64,000 nucleotides of DNA from Cyprinodon diabolis (Eukaryota > Chordata > Actinopteri > Cyprinodontiformes > Cyprinodontidae), in assembly GCA_030533445.1 (NCBI GenBank), contig CM060069.1:5624716-5688715 (forward strand), given 5' to 3'. A model generated the notes under the pieces. That model saw only the letters and a program-made list of their open reading frames with translations. It was not told the DNA's origin and ran no database searches. Each line of letters opens with the position of its first letter. Positions within the stretch are counted from its first letter, which is position 1. The position numbers were made by a program, and so were the translations under genes. Positions 54,701 to 63,742 of this stretch are shown here, piece after piece.

Positions 54701-57069
54701 GACGTCATCCTGGAAAGAAACATCAGCTGTGCTGCTTCCATCAACACCCTTGTTTATAGATGTTGGAGATCGGCCTGTCTTCCAGTGTGGTCCTGTTTCT
54801 CTGGCCGTGGCTGGGTGGATGTGCTCTCTTCATCCTCTGGCATGGGAGCTGCCTTGGAGCTCGTCTGCCTGGCTGTGTGTTTCCTGGACGGGGCCGCCTT
54901 TTACAGCTGCTTTTTGTATCTCTGCTTCTGTCTCCTTGAACCCCAGTCGGCCTTGGCAGATGGCCGCTCACACTGAGCCTGGTTCTGCTGGAGGTTTCTT
55001 CCTGTTAAAAGGGAGTTTTTCCTCTCCACTGTCGCTACAAGCATGCTTAGTGTGAGGGATTGTATTTGAGTCAATGAGTCGATGCAATCAACTGGTTTTC
55101 CTTAGATAGAAAACTTTGTATCAATTTGACTGTATGATCTGGTTGAACTGTAAAGTGCCTTGAGATGACATGTGTGGTGAATTTGGCGCTATATAAATAA
55201 ACTGAATTGAATTGAATTGAATAACAATTTCTATCAGAATCTGTTGTCATTTCTCCTGGTAATTTAATACATATAAGTTATGAAGTCTTACTTAAAGAGT
55301 TTCTCCCTAGTGATCTCTTTTCAGGAAAAAGAACCGGAGAGATAGAGCATCAAGGTGCAGACAGTGACCCAACAAAGGCTTTTTTTTTTTTTTTCTTAAA
55401 ACATGCAAATTGAAACGGATGAAAGCCCCCCCCCCTTCGGATTGGGGTTCATTTCGATTTCAAAGGGGTGGACCCGTTCGTCTGTTTCAATTTGCATGTT
55501 TTCTAAACAAAAACAAGGCTTTGTTGGACTACCGTATAAAACCTTGAACTCAACGTTTATTCCTGACATTTGGAAGCGAAACGTTTTCAAAGAGGTTGTA
55601 AACACTCACATCATTGACTTTATAAATCACATCATTATGTTTAAATATTGCTACATTTGGTTGAAAGGTGAAAGGAAATAATTTTCAGATTTATTATTGG
55701 ACTAAAGAGGGACTAAAATCAGACCCACTTAATTTAGTCCAGAAATACTTGTTATAAATTGGGCTATGACGGAACGACAAGATTTAGCCTGAAAATGACC
55801 GCTTAATGACCCCATTTCAGAGACATAGACAGGTATGGGGCTTTGCAGGCTAACAAAGAAGCCAAACGACCCCCATCCTTGTTCAATTCACAATGTCAGA
55901 AATAGTGTTGAGTTCTAGGCTTTATCCAATAGCCCCAAAAAGCCTTGTTTCTGTTTAGAAAAGATGCCAATTGAAACGGACGAACGGGTCCACCCCATTG
56001 GAATGGGGGTAATTTGGCTTCTTTGTCAGCCTGCAATGCTCCATACCTGTCTATGTCTCTGAAAGGGGGGTCATTTAACGGTTGTTTTAAGGCTAAATCT
56101 GGTCGTTCCGTCATAGCCTCCTTTAGAAAAGGGGTCATTTGGCTTCCAGGGGGGGGGGGGGGTACCCGTTCATCTGTTTCAATTTGCATGTTTTCTAAAC
56201 AAAAACAAGGCTTTGTGGGGCTCCTGTAAAAAGCCTAAAACTCAACGCTATTCCTGACATTTTGAATTGAAAAAGCTTCCTGGATGGGAAGCGAAATGTC
56301 TTTAAACTTAGAAACAAAGTTTTGTTTTTGTAACTTTTGTGGAAGTTCTACTGTCTCATTCAGCAGCTGGGAAAGATGATAATGTGTTCATGGCAAATGT
56401 AAAAATCTAAGAATCACCAGAGCAGGAATGCTGTTTATTCCCAGTCAGCTTTGGCTACAATTTGAAGCAATTAATGAAAATAATGTTTAGTTTTAAAACA
56501 GGAGAAATCTAGGTAAATAGATCATAGCTCTACTGCTGTTAAAACCAAACCGACCAGCAGCCGGGCCCTTGAACGCACCAGCAGCTAACCAGCTCGAGCT
56601 CGGCTAATTAGGTGAAAGGTCGTTTCCAACATCAGTCACCTTCATCTAACTAATAACTACTCTGAATCAAACACCTCGGCGGGAGAATTCAGAGCTATAT
56701 TATTAACCAAATCACGTCTGAGGCGGAACCTGTTTTAAATGATGGAGCTCATTTTAAAGCTAACTTAGCTAACAAGTTCAAAGCCAGCTAACCGATGTGC
56801 TAATGAGCTTGTTTCAATCCCACTGAGAGGCAGACACCAGAGGGTCTATCAGAGGAATGTTTCCTATAATGTGTTTAATAAAACAGGTTGGAAAAGGTTA
56901 GGTAACCTGCGCTGTGGGCAGACAGCAGCCTATCATTCAGCAGCCACACCGTTAAACGGCTAGCCTCCCTCTGTCAAGCCCTCGCTGCTTATTTTAAAGT
57001 TCCGCACTCATCCCCTGTGGGTCTCCTGCTCAGAAACTCACCTTTTCTAGCTTTAAAAAGAGCAGACAT
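36740..57069 (-). CDS. acads: Short-chain acyl-CoA dehydrogenase, ten exons
   Basis: Mitochondrial FAD flavoenzyme of the first beta-oxidation step for C4-C6 acyl-CoAs. Exons from 5': 57042-57069, 50912-51072, 47771-47920, 47567-47678, 44337-44488, 44086-44256, 42181-42318, 41930-42025, 36982-37038, 36740-36892. All borders are GT-AG, the phases agree, and they total 1,218 bp (405 residues; human 412). Landmarks: basic targeting start [66 protein letters not shown] (substrate/FAD loop), [54 protein letters not shown] and [16 protein letters not shown], where the Glu of YEGT is the catalytic base. Exon 2 has tandem acceptors (51072 or 51066). Introns of 80-5,969 bp carry nearly all local transposons. 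No inactivating change is seen. Confidence 0.95.
37844..38491. mobile_element. piggyBac-like MITE flanked by TTAA
   Basis: A 648-bp element with inverted ends (AGCTGCAGTCTGTAA / TTACAGACTTCAGCT) lies between TTAA at 37840-37843 and 38492-38495. TTAA duplication is typical of piggyBac-type insertion. Its interior is GC-rich with a CAGTAAGGG triplication at about 38129; the open frames on both strands have no domain. Confidence 0.7.
38579..40210 (+). mobile_element. Tigger/pogo-type DNA transposon with intact ends
   Basis: A 1,632-bp element is flanked by TA (38577-38578, 40211-40212). It begins CCGTATTTTCGCGACTATAA and ends with the near-perfect inverse (TTATGGTCGTGAAAATACGG), with a second internal repeat of GTGCGCC near both ends. 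TA duplication and pogo-like transposase place it in Tc1/mariner, Tigger branch. It lies within acads intron 8, opposite in orientation to the gene. Confidence 0.9.
38779..39982 (+). pseudogene. Tigger-like transposase, disabled
   Basis: The frame begins near MAKRHAYQ, shifts by one near 38813 and continues through a helix-turn-helix part ([20 protein letters not shown]) and a CENP-B-like part to an in-frame TGA at 39026-39028 ([13 protein letters not shown]). From 39056 the rest is open for 308 codons. Catalytic residues are visible: NMDEVPL (first Asp), [12 protein letters not shown] (second Asp) and LPPLDIGVN (third Asp). The stretch between second and third Asp has 26 residues where Tigger relatives usually have about 35, so a helix segment is missing. 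An acidic tail ([20 protein letters not shown]) is typical. The stop is where an Arg CGA codon would be expected, consistent with CpG decay. Confidence 0.85.
40975..41734. mobile_element. MITE copy A in acads intron 8
   Basis: About 760 bp with ends ACGTTCACGCTGGACGC and GCGTCTGGTGTGAACGT. It is an inverted relative of 43082-43743: the GATTACCATCCTGCCTT block and the GCATGTAAAC block occur there in reverse order and orientation. Family not recognised; non-coding. Confidence 0.7.
42880..43050. repeat. Short interspersed repeat (TGCTCCCC family)
   Basis: CCCCACACTGCTCCCCGGGG with a nearby CCCACTGCTCC repeats a motif also seen at 44690-44765 and, on the other strand, at 63020-63140. Looks SINE-like; family not named. 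Confidence 0.4.
43082..43743. mobile_element. MITE copy B in acads intron 6
   Basis: About 660 bp with ends TACGTTCACACCAAACGC and GTTTGGTGTGAACGC. It is the same family as 40975-41734 in the opposite orientation. Copy B carries a short (GGGTTA) run at 43694-43711 absent from copy A. Confidence 0.7.
44690..44765 (+). repeat. Short interspersed repeat (TGCTCCCC family)
   Basis: GTGCTCCCCAAAGGGATGGG followed by TTAAATGCAGAGAGCGAATTT matches 63020-63085 read on the minus strand almost base for base. Confidence 0.6.
45101..45801. mobile_element. hAT-type non-autonomous element, 8-bp TSD ATTTAGAG
   Basis: A 701-bp insertion is flanked by ATTTAGAG at 45093-45100 and 45802-45809. The repeat it entered exists unoccupied at 22741-23131, which proves the boundaries. 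It contains GGCCCGCGGGCC and several GTGGCCC blocks near both ends. A short internal frame (45456-45650; [17 protein letters not shown]) faintly resembles a piggyBac transposase N-terminus, and CCGTCATTTTGACGG near 45358 is palindromic; the inside may therefore be a second, older element. Confidence 0.85.
45802..46146 (+). repeat. Interspersed repeat, interrupted copy
   Basis: Together with 45071-45100 this is the second copy of the 22741-23131 repeat, split by the hAT insertion. It continues to about 46146 (CACCTTGCTGATCCTCGATC). Confidence 0.7.
46393..47324. mobile_element. hAT-type non-autonomous element, 8-bp TSD TTTTAACC
   Basis: A 932-bp element begins TAGGGCTGGGCGATATA and ends TATCG...ATCGCCCAGCCCTA. 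TTTTAACC flanks it at 46385-46392 and 47325-47332. Subterminal ATCGATA repeats are present at both ends, a pattern of transposase binding sites. The interior has a GC-rich patch near 47060-47180. No transposase. Confidence 0.88.
49000..49310 (+). mobile_element. C-terminal fragment of a LINE ORF2
   Basis: The frame reads [20 protein letters not shown] and then [19 protein letters not shown] before [13 protein letters not shown]. This R-x-x-RYRRSF-x-P-x-A-x-x-x-YN pattern is known at the C-terminus of ORF2 in fish LINEs. A second decayed scrap of the same pattern lies at about 49720-49790. Clade not determined. Confidence 0.55.
51205..51700 (-). repeat. AAGCTTCCTGGATG repeat family
   Basis: Contains the block TTTGTTTCCAAGTTTGAAGAC and CATCCAGGAAGCTTTTTCAA, repeated in pieces at 35200-35545, 49600-49690, 55385-56330, 62160-62267 and 62525-62680. 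The centre of the family is palindromic, so pieces appear in both orientations. Family name unknown; no intact frame. Confidence 0.6.
52007..55221 (+). mobile_element. L2/Maui-type LINE, nearly intact, 5'-truncated
   Basis: A 3.2-kb copy on + inside acads intron 1. It opens within the AP endonuclease domain ([22 protein letters not shown] with the catalytic His), continues through reverse transcriptase, an approximately 650-bp 3' untranslated region and the AATTGAATTGAATTGAAT tail. ATAAC-like bases flank it (52005-52009 / 55219-55223), a plausible short duplication that matches the ATTAC of the empty site near 33280. Confidence 0.92.
52023..54540 (+). pseudogene. L2 ORF2: endonuclease-reverse transcriptase with one frameshift
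   Basis: The first 577 codons hold the endonuclease end ([13 protein letters not shown]), a linker, and RT blocks [53 protein letters not shown] (first catalytic Asp), [19 protein letters not shown] and [10 protein letters not shown] (catalytic DD). A TAA at 53754-53756 follows a 2-base deletion after the codons for WMT; the sister copy at 843-2940 is in frame here. Beyond it the frame resumes ([57 protein letters not shown]) to a stop near 54540. Only this lesion and the missing 5' end disable the copy. Confidence 0.92.
55385..56330. repeat. Rearranged copies of the AAGCTTCCTGGATG repeat family
   Basis: Several partial copies in both orientations share TTTCAATTTGCATGTTTTCT, ACATAGACAGGTATGGGG and GTCGTTCCGTCATAGC blocks. 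A fold-back lies at about 55398-55505: ACATGCAAATTGAAACGGA faces TCTGTTTCAATTTGCATGT. A G-run of 14 is at 56149-56162. Non-coding. Confidence 0.6.
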
Positions 57070-57475
57070 TGTGTCTTCTTCACCTCAAAATCCCCAATAG
57101 AAAGTTTATGAAATGCCGTGCTGCCTTCAGGCTCTGTTGTTTTAATCATTGACAAGTTGGCTACCGAAGCTTTGTGAGTTGACTCAGTGCTGTTTATAGT
57201 AATACTTTGGCTTGTTATTTTGAAAAATGCTTTCAAACTTAGTCTTTTATTTTTATCATTTTATATTTTGTTTTTCCTTTGGAGCAATATAAGCAGTCGA
57301 TATAAAGATTTTACGAATCCCGAGCACACCTGAAGAGGACATATGGACCACGTGACGCATTGCTGCATTCATTGCAACTCGTAAACAGCACACCCGAAGA
57401 GAAAAGCAATGGAACAAGAAGTGCAAACCTAAATATTTATTTTCCAATTTTCTATAGAGGGAATTAATTTTTCTG

Positions 57476-57925
57476 CATCTGTACTCGTCCTGTTAGATCT
57501 CAGTGTTGAGTTTGATACAGTCGATCATGACATCTTTTAAGATATATTTGAAATGTTTGTAGGAATTAGGGGAACAACACTAGGCTGGTTTAAATCTTAT
57601 TTATCTGACAGATTTCAGTTTGTTCATGTGAATGATGAATCCTCCTCATGCTCTAGGGCAGGCATCCCCAAAGTCAGTCCTCGAGGGCCGCTGTCCTCCA
57701 GGTTTTAGAGGTTTCTCTGCTTTAGCACAGCTGATTCTGATGATTGCAGTTCAGCAAAAGCCTGTTAATCAACTATCAATGTAAATCAGCTGTACTGGAG
57801 CAGGGAAACCTCCAAAACCTGCAGGACAGCGGCCCTCGAGGACCGACTTTGGGGATGCCTGCTCTAGGGGGTCCTGTGGAGTACCACAGGGATCAGTGCT
57901 AGGACCAATTCTCTTCTTTTATGTA
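57476..57925 (+). mobile_element. Old L2 reverse-transcriptase fragment, interrupted
   Basis: 57476-57650 and 57870-57925 are decayed RT sequence (TCCTGTTAGATCTCAGTG, GGTTTAAATCTTATTTATCT, GTGGAGTACCACAGGGATCA), split by the MITE at 57659. It is far more diverged than the 52007 copy. A matching L2 3' scrap lies at 58253-58345. Confidence 0.8.
57659..57861. mobile_element. 203-bp hAT MITE, 8-bp TSD CTCTAGGG
   Basis: The element starts CAGGCATCCCCAAAGTCAGT and ends with the inverse (ACCGACTTTGGGGATGCCTG). The inverted repeats extend about 40 bp, through CGAGGGCCGCTGTCCT. CTCTAGGG is duplicated perfectly at 57651-57658 and 57862-57869. Non-coding. Confidence 0.92.
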
Positions 57926-57929
57926 TCCA

Positions 57930-58252
57930 TCCGTCTTCTGTCACAATTATCCCTGCTGCGGTCGCAAGGGGTGCTGGAGCCTATCTCCAGCTGTAAATGG
58001 GCGACAGGCGGGGCACACCCTGGACAAGTCGCCAGGCAACACAGAGACAGAGACGATGATCAACCATTCACGCGCACACTCACACCTAAGGAGCATTTAG
58101 AGAACCCAATTAACAGTTCAAAAACATTACTGTTTTTGGACTGGGAGGAAGCTCGAGTACCCAGAGAGAACCCAGGCATGCTCAGAGAGAATATTCATAC
58201 TCAATGCAGAAAGACCCCGGGGCCGAATCGAACCCGAAACCATGTGCGAAAA
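57930..58252 (-). mobile_element. tRNA-headed SINE-like element
   Basis: On the minus strand a B-box-like GGGTTCGATTC lies at about 58224-58234, followed by the family body (GTCTTTCTGCATTGAGTATG, GGGTTCTCTCTGGGTACTC, and a GGAGATAGGCTCCAGCACCC end). It interrupts the older L2 fragment. Same family as 18016-18130. Confidence 0.65.
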
Positions 58253-58345
58253 TTACACAGATGGTCGCTCACACTGAGCCTGGTGAACTGTAAAGTGCCT
58301 TGAGATTAAGTGTGTTTTTGGCTTTATATAAATAAACTGAATTAA
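58253..58345 (+). mobile_element. L2 3'-terminal scrap
   Basis: TGGTCGCTCACACTGAGCCT joined directly to GGTGAACTGTAAAGTGCCTT and the ATAAACTGAATTAAATTG tail; the middle of the L2 3' region is missing. Confidence 0.75.
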
Positions 58346-58962
58346 ATTGATATATTTGAAAATGTTGAAGAAATGAACCCATCCTGTCAAAGTTTCCTTG
58401 CTGATTTTATTCAGATGATCTTAGTCTGATTTAACATTAGTTTGATCATTTATAAAATTTTAGAGTGACAAAATATGTAAGAAAAGAAATCTTGTGGGGG
58501 TGTTTTTACGTCACTTTACATAAATGTAATGTAAACATAAAATTGACGGCAGAATTAAAATTTAATTTTGAACAAAGTATCCTTTTTTCAATGCATCAAC
58601 AATCTTGTTGATTCCAAAGAAACTCTGCATGATGTAGCTTTATTTATAGAAAAAACTGAACCATTATTGAAAAAAAAAAATCGTCAAAGAAATCCTTTGG
58701 AATTATTTATAAAATATGCTGAATAGAAATTAAATAAGTAAAATAAGAAAGCAGCTATTAACGCAGTTCAATTAGAGGTGTCCTAAATCAACTTTATGCC
58801 TGTTTCTTTTCTTTTATCTTAATCTCTCTATATATATGTGTCCTTGTATGATTGTCAGTACCTGATTCATATATCTCAAAATATATATATTTTAACAAAA
58901 AAAAAGCATTTTCTGTGAAATAAAAAAAATGTATTCAGCCATAGGGGGATCGATTTTTCACG

Positions 58963-58968
58963 TTTATT
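58963..58968 (-). terminator. crybb1: Poly(A) signal of crybb1
   Basis: TTTATT on + is AATAAA on the coding strand, about 185 bp after the crybb1 stop codon. Confidence 0.55.
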
Positions 58969-59151
58969 TTTTAGCACCATAAAAAGTCACTTAAGGATGT
59001 CCAGTGTGTCGCTCTCAATCTCACTTTCCTTTAGGATGGAGCAACAATGGTAGAGGTCGAGGAAAGGACCAGAGAATTGGAGTAAGAAGAGGTTTGGAGA
59101 AATAAAATGCTGAGAGAGCTACAGCATCACCAGATGGTCAGCAGGCGGGTT

Positions 59152-62100
59152 TCACTTGCTGGCAGAGGTGAAGGTGAAGCATCCTCTCTGGTGGAACTGC
59201 ATGTCCCTGATACGGCGCACCGACTGGATCTGGGGCTGGAAGGCGCAGAAGTCGTTGTAGTGTCTGTAGTCACCGCACTCAAACAGGTACTGGTAGCCTC
59301 TGTATCCGGGGTACTGGTAACCCACCCAGCTGAGAGAAGGAAGCAGAGGAGCACAGGAGTTATGCGTTTGTAGTGAGCAGGTCTACATTGCCTTTAATGT
59401 GTGGAACCAGTAGCAGAGGATCCTGTTTTAGAGATCTTGTAACAATAAGTGAGGTTTTCTGCTGTCCAATTGTCCTATTTAGTCTCTAATGAGAATCTAA
59501 CAAGGTCAACTTGTAACTGCAGGGCTACTTCCATTATTAATCTGCATGCTCAATTGAAAGGTCAGGGGTTATTGAAATGGCTCTGCCTCATCTTCAGGTA
59601 GTTTCTGTGTAGTGTTTTTATCTAAGAACACTAAGATGAGCTTCCACCTATCTGCTAGAAAATCCTTTCAGTCGTTTATTGTTCTGTAAAACAATAAATG
59701 ACATATTCTGACGTGGGAACTGGCTCAGAGCTTGTCTGAAGGTCTGTGTTTTTCCTGGATGGGGCCCCCTTTTACAGTTGCTTTCTGCTTCTGTCTCCTT
59801 GAACCCAAGTCAGCCTCAGCAGATGGCCGCTCACACTGAGCCTGGTTCTACTGGAGGTTTCTTCCTATTAAAAGGGAGTTTTTCCTCTCCACTGTCGCTA
59901 CAAGCATGCTTAGTGTGAGGGATTGCCTTCAAGTCAATGAGTTGATGCAATCAACTGGTTTTCCTTAGATAGAAAACTTTGAATGAATCTGACTGGATGG
60001 TTTGGTGAACTGTAAAGTGCCTTGAGATGACATGTGATGTGAATTGACGCTATAGAAATAAACTGAATTGAACTGAATTATGATGATCTACTTTGAGGCT
60101 GCAGGGTTTGGGAGGCTGGATTTCGGGTCTGGGTGGCATTTCTTTGAACATTAGATATGAACGACTCTCTTTAGGGATGTAAACAGTCTATAGATGCCAT
60201 AGTTGCCTTTAAGCAGAGGTTTCAACTAACAAAGTACAAATACTTTGTTACATTTCTTAAGTAGACATTTTGGCTATTTAATAAAATTAAGTTGAGTAAT
60301 TATTTTTTTAGACAACTTCTACTCCTTACGCTTTAGAAATAGACTTCTTAGTTTTGTTTCATTTAAGCTACTTTTCTTTATGGTCTGTTGGTATTTAAAA
60401 AAATGAAATAAAAACCTTCAAAATAATTGGTTTTATCCAGAAAATAAATTTTTAGTGGTTGGACTCGGTGCTGCCCCAACTTGTTGCTCACCACATACCA
60501 AAATAAATAGTTTTTCAAGGTGATGCAAAGTTAAATTTGACACTGTTACCATTAGTATAAAACTAAGAAACTTAAGTCTAAAGTAATTATCATCCAGAAT
60601 TGTAGAAAAATGTTCCTTTAGTAGGCTAGTGCAGTTAAGCTTCTGTCATTAAAATTTTGTTTTCCTGCATTACCTTTACTTTTATGCTTTAGGTAATTTT
60701 AAAATGGTACATTTACACTTTTAATGGAGTAAAAAGCTAAAGTTAATTTTCTAACTTCTACAAACGTGTTTTTAAACAGCAGGATTTATACTCCTACTTG
60801 AGTAATAAAAATTTATACATCTCTGCTTAACATATATAAGAGTTTGTAGTTATAATGTAACCAAATGTAAATAATAATAAAAAACCCTCCTTCATGGCAG
60901 CATGCATGCAAATCAAATCATGCAAAAGGTTCAGAAGTAAAGGTGACATAATAAACATTAATACTCCTCTGCCTTTAAAAAGTTTCTGGATGTTAAGTAG
61001 AGGTTTAAAGTTCCCTTAAAGAGGTTAAACGGGATATTTAAAAGCTCTCCAAGGTTTCTACAAACTGAGTAACAGTAAAGCTGTCCTGAAAATGCATCTA
61101 CTCTGATCTCCAGCTGCAGCTGAAGTAGGAGTGTCCACTCACGCTCCTCCTGGCACCCTCACGCTGCCCACTCTGTCACAGAAGCCATGCGCCCAGAGGG
61201 TAGGGACGTCGTCCTCCTGAATCTCCATCTTGTTCCCCTTGAAGTCAGAGAGCTCGAAGAGGCAGATCTTGTGCTCCAAGCTGTCCTGCACAGAGGAAAC
61301 CCGAAACACAGAGAGAGGATCTCAGGACTGCAGGATTTCTTCCTGCCGCTCTGTCAGGACTCAACAGATGGCAGCACTGCTCCAGTTTGGGGTCTGAGGG
61401 ACCAGGCTGGAGCTTCATACACTTTCTTCATTACCAATGATCTTAACTACTGCTTTAGATAACACAGAAATGGAGGAAATGATTAAAATTTAAATGTATA
61501 GTAAAGCTCCAATTTAAACCTTACAAGTTTTCATGAATTTTGATCTTATTGTAAAGCTGTACTTCATTCAACAGCTAACATAAGGGCAGCCATTAGCCCA
61601 GAAACATGTGCTAAAAAACAGAACTTTGTCTAATTTAAGTCATGATGTATGAAAAAAAAAAAAAGCTGTTGAAAGTCAGACTTTATTTATGGGGCGGAAT
61701 GCCGTCCAAATTTATCCTAAATAAAAACGCTGAAAGACCAGCCTTTGTTCAGCCAGTCTGATGTGGTCACAGCTCTGCTCTATAAAAAGAGACATTGAAA
61801 GCAGAGCTTTGTTTGGCTCTAGTTGAACCTGTTTAGGTTTCAACCACCCTAAGACATCAATGGAAGAAGGAATTTTTTCAGCACTGACAGCTGTCCTTTC
61901 TCAGCCTCCTAATGGAGGGGCGTCAGCACTAACAGCAGCACAGTTTACCATGCGGATGGGCCTGAGGGACATGAGGCAGTCGCTGCGGTAGGACATGCTC
62001 CAGGTATCCCAGCGAGGATACTCTCCCTTCTCCAGGATGAACATCTCGCCACGGAAGTTGGTCTGCTCAAAGGCAACGAAGCTAGAGCGGAGGGGTGGGC

Positions 62101-63742
62101 GGGGAGGGGGGGCAGAGGGGAGAGGGGGGAGAAAGTAACACACGTGAAGAAGGGAGGGTGGATACGCTGGTGAAGATTCTCAGTCATCCAGGTCATAGTG
62201 ATTCCAGAAAAGTTAAAAAACAATTCACTGGCCTTTGTTTCCAAGTTTGAAGACCATAACAACCCAGTCGGCCTCAACACTGAGCCTGGTTCTGCTGGAG
62301 GTTTCCTCCTGTTAAAAGGGAGTTTTTCCTCTCCACTGTCGCTACAAGCATGCTTAATGTGAGGGATTGCCTTATAGTCAATGAGTCGATGCAATCAACT
62401 AGTTTTCCTTAGATGGAAAACTTTGAATGAATTTGACTCTATGATTTGGTGAACTGTAAAGTGCCTTGAAATGACATGTGTTGTGAATTGGCAATATAGA
62501 AATAAACTAAGTTGAATTGAACGAGGATTTATTGTTCCACTCTATAAAGCTTGGAACTCAACGCCATTCCAGACATTTTGAACTGAAAAAGCTTCCTGGA
62601 TGGGAAGGGAAACGTCTTCAAACGTGGAAAACAAAGTCCAGTGAATTGTTTTTTTTAACTTTTTAGGAATGAGGGTGGAGAGCTGCAGATATAACGTGTC
62701 TGTGTGTGAACTTACGGGCCGCTCTCCACAATCAGACTGCGCACTCTGTCCATGCCACGGTCACACACGTTCATGCACTCGTCCATGACCTCCATCATCC
62801 TGCCCTGGAAGTTCTCCTGGTCGAACAGCAGGATCTGCACATTAAACAAACAGGGAGATGCTGATCATGTCACCTTTTCAGCATAACCCGGAAGCCGTTA
62901 AAGCATGGAAGGAATACAAGAATAAAAACATAACTATAAACAATAAAAAATGTGCATTTTGTTTCCTAAAACTGTATGAATAGAATTGTAGAATTCGCCT
63001 TTTATCGTCATAACACTGTCACAAGTACAAAGGAATGAAATTCACTCTCTGCATTTAAGCTATCCCTTTGGGGAGCAGTGTGGGGCTAAGGGTCTTGCTC
63101 AGGGACCCAGAGTGGCAGTCCGTTGGAGTGGGTCTTGAACTCGGCCGCTAATCCCACAGTTTGATCCAGTTTGATTTCTAATTCAAACTATTTGAGCCTC
63201 TGAACTCTCCCTATTTAATGTTTTCAGTAACAGTGAACTATTTCACATCACTAACCTTCTTAACTAAGTGACTTAAACAATACATTTTTACAATGATAAA
63301 CTTTAGAAAATTGTTGCTTTAATCATCTTTAAACCAGTAAATTCATTTCCCCTCTCAGGGATCATCTCTGTGCAAAATGCTGCTTTAAAAACAACCTTTT
63401 TTTTCAAATTGTCCACTAAAATGAAAACTAAATAACCTTTGTATTCTAAGCTCAGAAAATTAAATTAAAATTCTAAAACCGCCATACTTCTAAGCCTTTG
63501 AACACATTTCATCTACTTAATTTGCTTACTATGCAACCTTTACCTTTTTTTTTTTAGTTTAGGTCCTTCAGAAGCCCCACAGAAGCTTAAAAGAACAGGT
63601 TGGTGCTGATGTGACTCACTCTGTAGGATCCCATGCTAGGCTCCCCGGTCTTGGTGGGCTTGCTGGTGGCAGCTGGAGCTGGGGCTCCCTTGTCCTTGGT
63701 ATCAGCGCTCTGGCTGGAGGCGGACTTGGCGGTCTGAGACAT
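59152..63742 (-). CDS. crybb1: Beta-B1 crystallin, five coding exons
   Basis: A structural lens protein that forms beta-crystallin oligomers. Exons from 5': 63620-63742, 62716-62834, 61949-62081, 61143-61285, 59152-59329. All borders are GT-AG, phases agree, total 696 bp (231 residues; human 252). Exon 1 encodes the flexible Ala/Pro/Lys arm ([20 protein letters not shown]) ending MGSYR; each other exon encodes one Greek-key motif: [52 protein letters not shown] and [20 protein letters not shown]. The tail [18 protein letters not shown] is shorter than in mammals. One exon per Greek key is the rule for beta-crystallins. A non-coding first exon may lie beyond the window. Introns carry L2 fragments at 59707-60080 and 62268-62524. 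Intact as far as seen. Confidence 0.96.
59707..60080 (+). mobile_element. L2 3'-end fragment in crybb1 intron 4
   Basis: TCCTTGAACCCAAGTCAGCC ... ATAAACTGAATTGAACTGAA: the last 370 bp of L2, opposite to the gene. The rest of the intron (60081-61142) is AT-rich with no recognised feature. Confidence 0.85.
62268..62524 (+). mobile_element. L2 3'-end fragment in crybb1 intron 2
   Basis: CTGAGCCTGGTTCTGCTGGA ... AATAAACTAAGTTGAATTGA. It lies between two pieces of the AAGCTTCCTGGATG family (62160-62267 and 62525-62680), so it inserted into that repeat. Confidence 0.85.
63020..63140 (-). repeat. Short interspersed repeat (TGCTCCCC family)
   Basis: Minus-strand match to 44690-44765 (ACTGCTCCCCAAAGGGATAG, TGCAGAGAGTGAATTTCATT), in crybb1 intron 1. 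Confidence 0.6.

Larger units (their letters stand above)
51707..55375 (+). mobile_element. LTR-like repeat split by an L2 insertion
   Basis: 51707-52006 (TGTTAGGATATTATCG ... CTGAGTAAGAT) and 55222-55375 (ACAATTTCTATCAGAATCTG ... GACCCAACA) form one LTR-like copy once the L2 element is removed. It matches 33217-33676 up to about 55260; the remainder matches 16480-16570. TG...CA ends fit an LTR, but no duplication of flanking bases is clear. Confidence 0.55.
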
